DNA of 7,156 nt from Candidatus Zixiibacteriota bacterium (GCA_022572905.1 JACZUZ010000093.1:1-7156), one strand, 5' to 3'; shown: positions 1-5,150, counted from the stretch's first letter. The notes: generated from the sequence alone by a model not told the origin. Translations and numbers: made by a program.

Positions 1-10
1 ACACCATCGG

Positions 11-244
11 TTAAAGAATCATTTCACGAATCTCTTGCGCCCGATAGAATGCAACCGCCGCCGCTATCATCGCAACAAGCATAGCTATAGTGACGATTAT
101 TGCAAACGCCATAAACCAGCGCATACGGCCGCGAAAGCTGTCGACTATCATCTCCAACATTGATTGTTCGCCGCCGAATTCACCAAATAGCTCCGCATCT
201 TCGGCGCGCAGGGCCTCCTGAATTTTTCTGTCAATGTCTCTCAT
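11..244 (-). CDS. Small single-helix membrane protein, DUF6768-like, partner of the ECF sigma factor
   Basis: The 77-residue product starts with an acidic, probably cytoplasmic segment (MRDIDRKIQEALRAEDAELF, residues 1-20), followed by a basic patch around R38-R42 and one hydrophobic helix (about W43-Y67). It ends after a short charged tail. The start pattern and the 'FRGR.RW' stretch before the helix match my memory of the DUF6768 family, whose members often sit next to ECF sigma factors; the family function is unknown to me. The ATG lies 3 bases beyond the sigma stop, and AGGAG (251-255) inside the sigma 3' end is spaced 6 bases from it, so the two genes are almost certainly co-transcribed and coupled. 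I infer a role as membrane tether or minimal anti-sigma. As I remember them, relatives continue into a second membrane helix after 'REMI', so this copy may be short or cut by an early stop. The window edge prevents checking. Confidence 0.75.
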   Translation of the reverse strand: MRDIDRKIQEALRAEDAELFGEFGGEQSMLEMIVDSFRGRMRWFMAFAIIVTIAMLVAMIAAAVAFYRAQEIREMIL

Positions 245-247
245 AAG

Positions 248-805
248 TTACTCCTTTTCCAGCGCGTGTTTTAGCTCTTCGCGCGCGTGATACAATCTTG
301 ACTTAACTGTTCCTTCCGGAACTCTCAATATTCCTGCGATTTCTCGCGTTGTTAATTCATCTACGTATCTAAGTGACAATATCGCTCTCCTGTCTTTCGG
401 CAATATTTTCAGCGCCTGTCGCAAACGCGTTATGTCATCCTCCCTTTCTATGTTGCCTTCGCCGACTTGCAACACGACTTGCTCCGGCTCTCTTTCTAAT
501 TCTTCGGTTACAGCGCGCGTGCGTTGTTTGCGGCGAATCCAATCGGCGCTTTTGTTGGCGACAATCCGGTAAGCCCAGGCGCGAAAACCGGCCGGGTCAT
601 CCAGCTTGCGAATCCCGCGCACAATCGCCAGCCATGATTCCTGAAGAACATCCCTGGCCGCGTCTGAATCGCCGGTCTGGCGCGACGCGAACCGTCCGAG
701 TCGAGTTTGCCAGCGCGTGACTAACTCGCGCAGCGCCGCGCGGTCTCCTCCCTGACAGGAGATTACCAATATCTCGTCGTATATATGTTCTTCATGCCTG
801 ACCAC
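248..805 (-). CDS. ECF-type RNA polymerase sigma-70 family sigma factor
   Basis: The 185-residue product has the two-domain layout of extracytoplasmic-function sigma factors. Region 2 covers about residues 24-97, with the core-binding DAARDVLQESW stretch at 49-58 and the -10-recognition part around FRAWAYRIVANKSADWIRR (74-92). A linker leads to region 4 (about 126-181), with the helix-turn-helix LTTREIAGILRVPEGTVKSR at 151-170. It would direct RNA polymerase to a small regulon. The start is GTG at 805-803: it has an excellent AAGGAGGT (811-818) 5 bases away, and the nearest upstream ATG (821-819) is out of frame. The gene is followed after 3 bases by a small membrane protein, the usual position of an anti-sigma factor, and preceded by a GAAC-N16-CGAC site that may be its own target. 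The ECF subgroup and regulon cannot be told from sequence alone. Confidence 0.95.
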   Translation of the reverse strand: MVRHEEHIYDEILVISCQGGDRAALRELVTRWQTRLGRFASRQTGDSDAARDVLQESWLAIVRGIRKLDDPAGFRAWAYRIVANKSADWIRRKQRTRAVTEELEREPEQVVLQVGEGNIEREDDITRLRQALKILPKDRRAILSLRYVDELTTREIAGILRVPEGTVKSRLYHAREELKHALEKE

Positions 806-810
806 CCGCT

Positions 811-818
811 ACCTCCTT
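811..818 (-). promoter_or_regulatory. Strong Shine-Dalgarno that fixes the sigma factor GTG start
   Basis: Reading the minus strand, AAGGAGGT is followed by 5 bases and then GTG (805-803). This near-perfect anti-16S match supports the GTG as the real start and suggests efficient translation. Confidence 0.85.
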
Positions 819-828
819 CATATACTAA

Positions 829-854
829 GGTCGCACACGGACGACTTTGGTTCA
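829..854 (-). promoter_or_regulatory. Candidate ECF-type promoter of the sigma operon
   Basis: On the minus strand GAAC (853-850) is followed after 16 bases by CGAC (833-830). This fits the general ECF promoter design of a GAAC-like -35 element and a CG-rich -10 element at 16-17 bases. A transcript starting about 7 bases downstream would have a leader of about 18 bases that still contains the Shine-Dalgarno at 811-818. The arrangement suggests that the sigma factor transcribes its own operon. No other equally good copy of this motif was found upstream of the other genes here. Confidence 0.45.
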
Positions 855-885
855 AATGTTTTTTGGAGGGCCAAGGAGTAGGTTG

Positions 886-905
886 CCCATCCCCTATGGG
901 GTAGG
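886..905. repeat. Imperfect palindrome, possible degenerate CCCACC/GGTGGG-type repeat
   Basis: CCCC-TAT-GGGG (891-901) forms a perfect 4-bp stem, and the flanking CCCAT and TAGG allow two more C-G pairs across two mismatches. The shape resembles the hairpin at 974-990 and may be a decayed member of the same family. It lies in the spacer upstream of the sigma factor. Confidence 0.35.
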
Positions 906-917
906 TATTTTCTTCAT

Positions 918-946
918 GTAGGTCGATACCCTTGCGGTTTCGACTA
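918..946. repeat. Interspersed palindromic repeat, GGTCGNNACCCTTG type, copy 1
   Basis: GTCGATACC (922-930) and GGTTTCGAC (936-944) pair at 8 of 9 positions around a short loop. The 26 bases from 921 match a second copy starting at 2269 at 21 positions, including the shared loop ACCCTTG. Two copies in the same orientation about 1.35 kb apart, both between genes, point to a REP-like genomic repeat rather than a gene-specific element. Confidence 0.6.
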
Positions 947-973
947 TTTATTGTATTTAGTGAGACAAATAAA

Positions 974-1000
974 CCCACCTGAAAGGTGGGCCACCCAACA
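974..1000. repeat. Interspersed palindromic repeat, CCCACCT/AGGTGGG type
   Basis: CCCACCT (974-980) and AGGTGGG (984-990) form a perfect 7-bp stem with a GAA loop, followed by CCACCCAACA. A related hairpin with the same tail pattern (GTGGGCC then TCC) is at 1852-1869 inside a coding region. I recognise the CCCACC...GGTGGGC(T/C)ACC pattern as a frequent repeat in several bacterial phyla. There is no T-run after it on the plus strand, so a terminator role in that direction is unlikely. Confidence 0.55.
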
Positions 1001-1006
1001 CGATCT

Positions 1007-1020
1007 CGCGAACAATCGCG
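1007..1020. repeat. Small perfect inverted repeat in the repeat-rich spacer
   Basis: CGCGA (1007-1011) and TCGCG (1016-1020) form a 5-bp stem around ACAA, only 6 bases outside the AGCGAAGCGA-core repeat at 1026. It may belong to the outer part of that element or be unrelated. Confidence 0.25.
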
Positions 1021-1025
1021 CTTAT

Positions 1026-1052
1026 GTCATTCCGAGCGAAGCGAGGAATCTG
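1026..1052 (+). repeat. AGCGAAGCGA-core interspersed repeat, left copy
   Basis: The plus strand reads GTCATTCC, then GAGCGAAGCGA, then GGAATCTG. I recognise this as the very widespread bacterial repeat whose forward translation gives 'HSERSEES'. It matches the minus-strand sequence of 1392-1366 at 23 of 27 positions. Within it TTCC and GGAA pair around GC-GAA-GC, giving a small hairpin with tandem G/A mismatches. Confidence 0.8.
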
Positions 1053-1053
1053 G

Positions 1054-1341
1054 CTACATTTTCCAGTCAGCGCTTAGGTCTAACCACAGTGGATTTGATG
1101 ACTCGATCAACTCGATTTTCTTCGATCTGCGCCAGCCTTTGATCTGCTTTTCGCGTAGAATGGCATCGCGAATATCTGCTGTGTCCTCGAAATAAACTAA
1201 GTTGTTAATATTGTATTTGGAAGCGAAGCCGACCGCATTGCTGCTCTTGTGTTCGGCGACTCTCCTCCGCAAGTCATTTGTTACGCCTGTGTAGAGTGTG
1301 CGACTGTGGTTTGTCATTATATAGACGTAGTATTGCTTCAC
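1054..1341 (-). CDS. GIY-YIG family nuclease (YhbQ/COG2827-like, single domain)
   Basis: The 95-residue product is a stand-alone GIY-YIG domain of usual length for the small COG2827-type proteins. The first motif appears as YYVYIM (4-9) and the second as LYTGVTNDLRRRVAEH (16-31). The tyrosine at 17, arginines at 25-27, histidine 31 and glutamate 64 in ILREKQIKGW (61-70) are in the expected catalytic places, and the NP-W end (83-86) is typical. Such enzymes are predicted to nick or cut DNA; the target is unknown. The start is GTG at 1341-1339, with an in-frame TAA three codons upstream, and no convincing Shine-Dalgarno is visible. The TAG stop lies one base from the left flanking repeat. The context suggests that this enzyme serves the repeat family around it, as RAYT transposases serve REP elements, rather than a host pathway; that is inference. 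Confidence 0.85.
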   Translation of the reverse strand: MKQYYVYIMTNHSRTLYTGVTNDLRRRVAEHKSSNAVGFASKYNINNLVYFEDTADIRDAILREKQIKGWRRSKKIELIESSNPLWLDLSADWKM

Positions 1342-1365
1342 TACAGTTTAGCGTGATTCCGATAT

Positions 1366-1392
1366 CAGATACTTCGCTTCGCTCAGCATGAC
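1366..1392 (-). repeat. AGCGAAGCGA-core interspersed repeat, right copy (inverted)
   Basis: The minus strand reads GTCATGCT, GAGCGAAGCGA, AGTATCTG. It is the mirror partner of 1026-1052, with 4 differences in 27 bases. Directly outside it, ACAATC-T-GATTGT (1391-1403) is a perfect 13-base dyad. The rest of the spacer up to 1504 shows only a weak 5-bp hairpin (1443-1457) and no T-run, so I see no intrinsic terminator for the upstream gene. Confidence 0.75.
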
Positions 1393-1504
1393 AATCTGAT
1401 TGTTTCGGTTCAGGTTGCGACGGGATATGTTTTTGATCTCTGAGCGATATACTCGCTAGTCCGAATTGGCGCTCGCTCTTACTATAATTATCTGGATTTC
1501 TGAT

Positions 1505-2245
1505 TTAGAGATCGTCAAGAATCGATTTAGTTTTCGAAACCTTGGTTTCTAATTTAATGCGTTTCGAAATTAGTTCGGATAAGTGAAAACTCCACGAAAC
1601 TTCGGTACTGAATCTGTAGTCAGAGCCGGTTCCATTGCCTACGACCTGACTTTTGATCGTAACACTGTTTCCAGAAGAATCATTCCACCGATAATACTCA
1701 AGAACAGTAAAACCAAAATACGGCAATTCTCTATTTTGCTCAATGAAGGATGTATCGGGTGAACCGTACTTGACCATCATAGCGAGAAGCTTATCTGAAA
1801 CATCGATATTTTTGAAACTAAGCCACACCCAGTTCAGGCTCAACGTGTCTTGCCCACCCAAAAGTGGGCCTCCTACAAATTGAATTCCCATCCCGCCATC
1901 AATTGGCTCCCCTCCAAAAGTCCCAAGAGGTGTTTCATCTTTTAGAGGAGAGAAGTAAAGGACTCCAAAGTGGCGCTTTGTTAAGTCGGTCGATTCTGAG
2001 ATTGAGTCGATGTCCATTGACCTCCATTCATCCCCCCAATCACCATTGACAGCAACTGGCAAGAGTTTCATCTGGAAGCGATCGAGTACCAAACTAGGTG
2101 GTGAACTCCATGAAAATCCGAACGGTGGAGAGATGGGTGGAGCAAAAGATGTAGGAGGTGTCTGCGCTATATTCGATCCAACAGTGGCCAAGACAACAAA
2201 ATAAACAACAAATTGTATTATCAAATAGCGAATCGCTTTTTTCAT
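1505..2245 (-). CDS. Secreted protein of unknown function, 246 residues
   Basis: I do not recognise a named family. The product begins with a basic n-region (MKKAIRY), a hydrophobic core (about 7-22) and a possible cleavage site near A27, so export is likely. There is no cysteine at the cleavage site, so it is not an obvious lipoprotein. The mature part starts with a proline-rich stretch (30-50), then FGFSWSSP (42-49). It includes a KYGSP segment (159-163) and YYRWND (184-189), a layout that loosely recalls small periplasmic proteins with 'FG..WG' and 'KYG.P...W.d..G' motifs. The ATG at 2245-2243 is preferred over an ATG at 2320. The longer form would translate the palindromic repeat at 2266-2294 and overlap the fusion gene, whereas the shorter form begins directly with a signal peptide behind a modest GGAAG. 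The last 60 bases are only about one third G+C, clearly lower than the neighbours. It lies 46 bases after the TolC fusion and may share its transcript. Confidence 0.7.
   Translation of the reverse strand: MKKAIRYLIIQFVVYFVVLATVGSNIAQTPPTSFAPPISPPFGFSWSSPPSLVLDRFQMKLLPVAVNGDWGDEWRSMDIDSISESTDLTKRHFGVLYFSPLKDETPLGTFGGEPIDGGMGIQFVGGPLLGGQDTLSLNWVWLSFKNIDVSDKLLAMMVKYGSPDTSFIEQNRELPYFGFTVLEYYRWNDSSGNSVTIKSQVVGNGTGSDYRFSTEVSWSFHLSELISKRIKLETKVSKTKSILDDL
1852..1869. repeat. CCCACC/GTGGG-type palindrome inside a coding region
   Basis: GCCCAC (1852-1857) and GTGGGC (1864-1869) form a perfect 6-bp stem around CCAAAA, followed by CTCCTAC. The sequence resembles the intergenic repeat at 974-1000 (CCCACC, A-rich loop, GTGGGCC, then a C-rich tail). 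On the coding strand it supplies residues about 126-132 (GPLLGGQ) of the secreted protein without breaking the frame. Confidence 0.35.
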
Positions 2246-2265
2246 ATGGCTTCCATTCAAGATTT

Positions 2266-2294
2266 CTTGGTCGGAACCCTTGTGGTTTCCGCTA
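2266..2294. repeat. Interspersed palindromic repeat, GGTCGNNACCCTTG type, copy 2
   Basis: The 26 bases from 2269 match 921-946 at 21 positions and form an imperfect hairpin (CGGAACC against GGTTTCCG). The copy fills most of the 46-base gap between the TolC fusion and the secreted-protein gene, and its end coincides with the TAG stop of the fusion (2294-2292). It could act as a 3' stabilising or attenuating hairpin in the shared mRNA, and it argues against a start for the downstream gene at 2320. Confidence 0.6.
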
Positions 2295-4649
2295 ATTACC
2301 CCCGCTGGCGACAAACCCACGGATGCGGTCGATCAGGAACGCTTCTTTGGCGCTTCCACGTTCTATATACCCTTTACCAATATAGCGCCACAATGTTTGC
2401 GCCGTTCGAAAATACTCATAGCGCAAATTCGCTTCGGTCAGCTCGGCCGCATAGGCGTTTTCAATAACACGCAGTACTTCGTATGACCGCGCGTCTCCGT
2501 CGCGATATTTTTCCAGCGCCGTGCGCACAGCCCGTTGCGCCAGCGACTTTGCTCTGATCGCGATGGCCATGCGGTCCGTAAGGGCCGCCAGCTTTGCGGA
2601 GTTCTGGCGCACAATCGCACTGACCGACAATGAAACTTCATCGAGCTCATACTCCAGCGCTTCGCGCTCGGCTTTCATGCGCCCGCGTTTGTGTATTGAC
2701 ATGCCACCGTCAAATATGGGCAATGTCGCCTGCGCGCCGATCAACCAGCCCTGGTCATCGGTAGCCAAAGGCGGCGCTGTCGCAAAATAGTCGTCCTTGT
2801 AATAGCCGACGCTGGCGGAAATCCGGGGAAGGAACTTCCCTGTGTTTGCGGCAATCAGATTACGCTTTGCGTCAAGTTTGCGTCGCGCCTGCGAAATTTC
2901 CGGAGCGACCCGCGCGGCCTCGACGACCATGAAGTTACCGAAGCGCGTCCGCTTTAATTCCGTACTCATGAACTGCAAAAGAGCGCTCGCGCCAAATTCC
3001 TCGCTTGAAAAAGCGCTTTTATCTATAATGAATCCCCCGATATCCGTCCGGCCTATTGTTGTAGCCAGAGAGATTTGGGCCAGGTCCATTTCCTGCCGCA
3101 CAATGGACGCGTCGAGATTCCCGTGCGCGCGCTCTGTTTCCCAGGTAATCAAATCCAATTCATCACCCTCATCACCACCAAAAAGCTGATAGCCTGTCAG
3201 CGCGATTTCAAAGGCCAGCTCAACCAACTCGTTTCTGGATTCAACAATGGATTTTCTTTCAATAGCGCTGGCCACATTAAGAAAGGCCTCAAACGTCTCA
3301 AGTTCGAAATCAAGTTGGCGCGCGAATGTTTCGCGTTCGACAGCAAAGTAGTTATTCTTCTGCGCAGAAATGTTTTTCCATAAAGACCAATCAAAGATCG
3401 GTTGTTCCAGCTTGAATTCAAACCCTTGCCGCGCCAGAGACAAACGCGAAAATGCATTCACTGGCGGATCAAGATCATAGCGCCGCGCATATGCGCTGGC
3501 CAACAAATGCGGAAAGTACTGCGCACGAGTTTCGCCAACTCTTTTCCAGGCGGCTAGCGTCGAAAACTCCAGAGCCTGATAGCGCGGGCTGAGTTGTTTG
3601 GCCATTCCTATTACGGCCGGGAGGCTCAAGGCTTCGATTTCCGCCGCTGGCGCCGCTGAGACTATTTTGGCTTCGGCCAAAAGGGCGGAGGGTATGTGTA
3701 TGCGCAATTTTTCGGCGGTTTCTGTGTTGATTGTCAGTCCGCGACCATCAGAAAATATCGTGGGCAAGTTATCGGGTCGCGCCCCTTTCAGGATTTGAAT
3801 TACTTTGCGCGCGTGGTATGTGGCCACACCGGAAACTGTGAAAACAGAATTTGAAGCGAGCGCGCCGCGCTTCACAACACTGGGTCCTTCGGCGCTAAAC
3901 ACGGCGATTTTCGCGCGCTTGAGATTATCCAGAAATGGCGCTATCTGATCAACCATGAGACCATAGAGCGGTGTGAGATACACTGCGTCGACTTTGCCCG
4001 CAAGTTCACCCACTACTTTGAAAAATGGATACTTGTCCGTCGACGACTGCGATGTAGGAATGATGATCTGAACATTTGCGCGCTCGGCGAATTCTTTTAG
4101 GCGATTAACGACAACTTGGGTTTCATTTCCCGACGGGAAATACATTATGCCCACGCGCTTGAAATTTCCAATAGCCTGCATGGCCGCGAAGTCTGTGGCG
4201 ATTTTGTTGGGCCTGGTCCGGAAGGTGAGATTCTTGCGCTTCGGTTTGCCGCTTTTGTTCGCCAGACCTTCCAGAATCGGATCGAACCGCCCGAGCGCAA
4301 CGATTGGCTTAGTGCATTTTGCGTTCAAGAGATCTTCAACTGTCCACGGCCCCATCGCCAGAATCAAATCAATTGATTTGTCGCGGCTCAATTCCCGGGC
4401 CATTTCGCGGGATTTCGCTCGTTTCCATCCGGCGGTTTTGTAGCCATTCGGTGCGAATTCAATTTTAAGGCTATCCCCTGCCAGGCGTTCAAGTTCATAG
4501 CGAAGCTCTCTCTGTAAAGCGCGATGAAAGGGATAGTCGCCGGCCTCGTAATAGGCCAGGCGGTATGTCTTGCCCGATGCTGTAGAAACGGTAAACAAAA
4601 ACGCAGCTATGGCAATGATTGATACTATGATTGGGTGTCGTTTGTTCAT
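2292..4649 (-). CDS. Fusion of ABC-type substrate-binding protein and TolC family outer-membrane channel
   Basis: The 785-residue product opens with a clear signal peptide (MNKRHP, hydrophobic 7-21, cleavage near ASG 24-26). Residues about 28-325 look like a complete ABC_sub_bind/TrpX-type periplasmic binding protein: YRLAYYEAGDYPFHRALQRE (29-48), DLILAMG (94-100), KPIVALG (114-120), RVGIMYFPSGNE (165-176), VDAVYLTPLYG (220-230) and a hinge-like segment around GVATYHARKVIQILKGA (274-290). Residues about 340-785 form a full TolC/OEP unit with its two halves: YFPHLLASAYARR (378-390) and LEQPIFDWS (414-422), then FLPRISASVGYYKDD (606-620), ATLPIFDGG (641-649) and YRDGDARSYEVLRVIENAYA (715-734). 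Long alanine- and glutamate-rich helices occur in both halves. The channel should trimerise in the outer membrane with three binding domains on the periplasmic side. Fusing these two families is unusual to me. The frame is intact throughout. The start has no Shine-Dalgarno but is fixed by the signal peptide. No membrane-fusion protein is adjacent; an ABC exporter is divergent. Confidence 0.85.
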   Translation of the reverse strand: MNKRHPIIVSIIAIAAFLFTVSTASGKTYRLAYYEAGDYPFHRALQRELRYELERLAGDSLKIEFAPNGYKTAGWKRAKSREMARELSRDKSIDLILAMGPWTVEDLLNAKCTKPIVALGRFDPILEGLANKSGKPKRKNLTFRTRPNKIATDFAAMQAIGNFKRVGIMYFPSGNETQVVVNRLKEFAERANVQIIIPTSQSSTDKYPFFKVVGELAGKVDAVYLTPLYGLMVDQIAPFLDNLKRAKIAVFSAEGPSVVKRGALASNSVFTVSGVATYHARKVIQILKGARPDNLPTIFSDGRGLTINTETAEKLRIHIPSALLAEAKIVSAAPAAEIEALSLPAVIGMAKQLSPRYQALEFSTLAAWKRVGETRAQYFPHLLASAYARRYDLDPPVNAFSRLSLARQGFEFKLEQPIFDWSLWKNISAQKNNYFAVERETFARQLDFELETFEAFLNVASAIERKSIVESRNELVELAFEIALTGYQLFGGDEGDELDLITWETERAHGNLDASIVRQEMDLAQISLATTIGRTDIGGFIIDKSAFSSEEFGASALLQFMSTELKRTRFGNFMVVEAARVAPEISQARRKLDAKRNLIAANTGKFLPRISASVGYYKDDYFATAPPLATDDQGWLIGAQATLPIFDGGMSIHKRGRMKAEREALEYELDEVSLSVSAIVRQNSAKLAALTDRMAIAIRAKSLAQRAVRTALEKYRDGDARSYEVLRVIENAYAAELTEANLRYEYFRTAQTLWRYIGKGYIERGSAKEAFLIDRIRGFVASGGN

Positions 4650-4657
4650 GGTTTTAA

Positions 4658-4686
4658 GGTATACAATTTAGTGAGCCTCAACTCAA
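4658..4686 (-). promoter_or_regulatory. Candidate promoter of the TolC fusion gene
   Basis: On the minus strand TTGAGT (4686-4681) and TATACC (4663-4658) are separated by exactly 17 bases; each matches 4 of 6 consensus bases. Transcription would start only a base or two before the ATG at 4649, giving an almost leaderless mRNA. That would agree with the lack of a Shine-Dalgarno. Confidence 0.3.
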
Positions 4687-4687
4687 G

Positions 4688-4698
4688 CGCTGTCAGCG
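4688..4698. promoter_or_regulatory. Short dyad next to the candidate -35, possible operator
   Basis: CGCTG-T-CAGCG is a perfect 5+5 inverted repeat lying one base upstream of the candidate -35 of the fusion gene, a position suited to a regulator. Short dyads arise by chance, so this is tentative. Confidence 0.2.
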
Positions 4699-4778
4699 TT
4701 CCCCTTTGACTTTCTCTGGCGGAACGCAAGAAAAATGATTGACTTTTGAAGGGCGTTTTGATATCTAGAGGTCAGGAA

Positions 4779-4792
4779 CTACTAAATAGTAG
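4779..4792. promoter_or_regulatory. Perfect 14-base dyad, possible operator
   Basis: CTACTA-AA-TAGTAG is a perfect 6+6 inverted repeat in the divergent region, about 130 bases from the fusion gene start and 360 from the exporter start. It could be an operator or a small hairpin at the 5' end of a plus-strand leader RNA. Confidence 0.25.
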
Positions 4793-4835
4793 GCCCAAAA
4801 CGAGATAGGTAAAGCCGCTTCAAGGCGAATTACCT

Positions 4836-4863
4836 TTGAGGTAGAATGGCTATAAGATAGAAT
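4836..4863 (+). promoter_or_regulatory. Candidate plus-strand promoter for a leader or short RNA
   Basis: TTGAGG (4836-4841) and TAGAAT (4858-4863, 5 of 6 consensus bases) are 16 bases apart. An alternative is TTGACT (4739-4744) with an extended -10 TGATATCTA (4759-4767) at 17 bases. Either would give a transcript of roughly 210-310 bases ending at the terminator at 5045-5082. Confidence 0.25.
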
Positions 4864-5044
4864 TGCGCAGATGATCATTTCAACAAATACAGCGAAGAGA
4901 GAAACGATTTTCCGGCCATGTCTGGAGATGTCATTTGTTGCCGGTATCATGGAAGGCGAATCTCCGCAGATTGCAACTCAAAATAAAATCGCCGGGCGCG
5001 GACGTTTGGGTCCCTAGTTTTAGGCAAGTAAAATCGACTCACAA

Positions 5045-5082
5045 ACCCGCGTCCCGATAAAATGGATCGCGGGTATTTTTTT
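5045..5082 (+). terminator. Intrinsic terminator upstream of the ABC exporter gene
   Basis: ACCCGCG (5045-5051) pairs perfectly with CGCGGGT (5068-5074). The stem continues with TCC/GGA across a one-base bulge, the loop is CGATAAAAT, and a run of seven T (5076-5082) follows directly. It has the form of a strong Rho-independent terminator for the plus strand. No plus-strand gene precedes it, and the exporter starts 68 bases later, so it probably ends a leader RNA, a small RNA or read-through. Confidence 0.8.
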
Positions 5083-5150
5083 GAGCCAAAAAAATATCCG
5101 GAATCAATAGTACTCAACGCGACTTAGACCAGAAATAGAATCTATATAAA

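Larger units (their letters stand above)
1026..1392. mobile_element. Putative repeat-bounded GIY-YIG unit (367 bp)
   Basis: A complete GIY-YIG nuclease gene is enclosed by two 27-base repeats in opposite orientation, both with GTCAT at the outer edge and ATCTG facing the gene. The left repeat ends one base before the reversed stop codon (1054-1056); the right one ends 24 bases before the GTG start. No clear target-site duplication is visible in the flanks (...CGCTTAT on the left, AATCTGAT... on the right). The unit resembles non-autonomous repeat/nuclease pairs such as REP with its own enzyme, but mobility is inferred only. Confidence 0.4.
4650..5150. other. Divergent intergenic region of 501 bases
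   Basis: No convincing gene lies between the TolC fusion and the exporter. The region holds candidate promoters on both strands, two short dyads (4688-4698, 4779-4792), a hairpin AGGTAA/TTACCT with an inner GCC/GGC pair (4807-4835), and a strong plus-strand terminator (5045-5082). A 61-codon minus-strand frame (4950-4765) is open but without support. The spacing is generous for control of both flanking transcripts. Confidence 0.7.

Noticed and set aside
763..978. Minus-strand frame of 71 codons overlapping the sigma factor start
   Set aside because: It runs through the palindromic repeats and the sigma promoter, overlaps the sigma 5' end in another frame and shows no protein-like features.
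951..1195. Plus-strand frames over the repeat cluster and the nuclease 3' end
   Set aside because: They include translations such as HSERSEES and VIPSEARNL, which are well-known false products of the AGCGAAGCGA-core repeat.
2246..2320. Upstream ATG giving a 271-residue version of the secreted protein
   Set aside because: The added 25 residues translate a palindromic repeat and overlap the fusion gene; the signal peptide begins at the internal ATG (2245).
4147..4443. Plus-strand frames opposite the fusion gene
   Set aside because: They are antisense shadows of a well-supported coding region with clear domain motifs.
4765..4950. Minus-strand frame of 61 codons with a hydrophobic middle in the divergent region
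   Set aside because: No good Shine-Dalgarno spacing, no recognisable family, unusual composition, and it covers a hairpin and dyad. It is possible but unsupported.
4950..5045. Possible tRNA or known riboswitch before the terminator (GGCGAATCTCC... to ...GGGTCCC)
   Set aside because: I could not fold it into a cloverleaf and found no signature of a riboswitch class I know; only the terminator hairpin is convincing.
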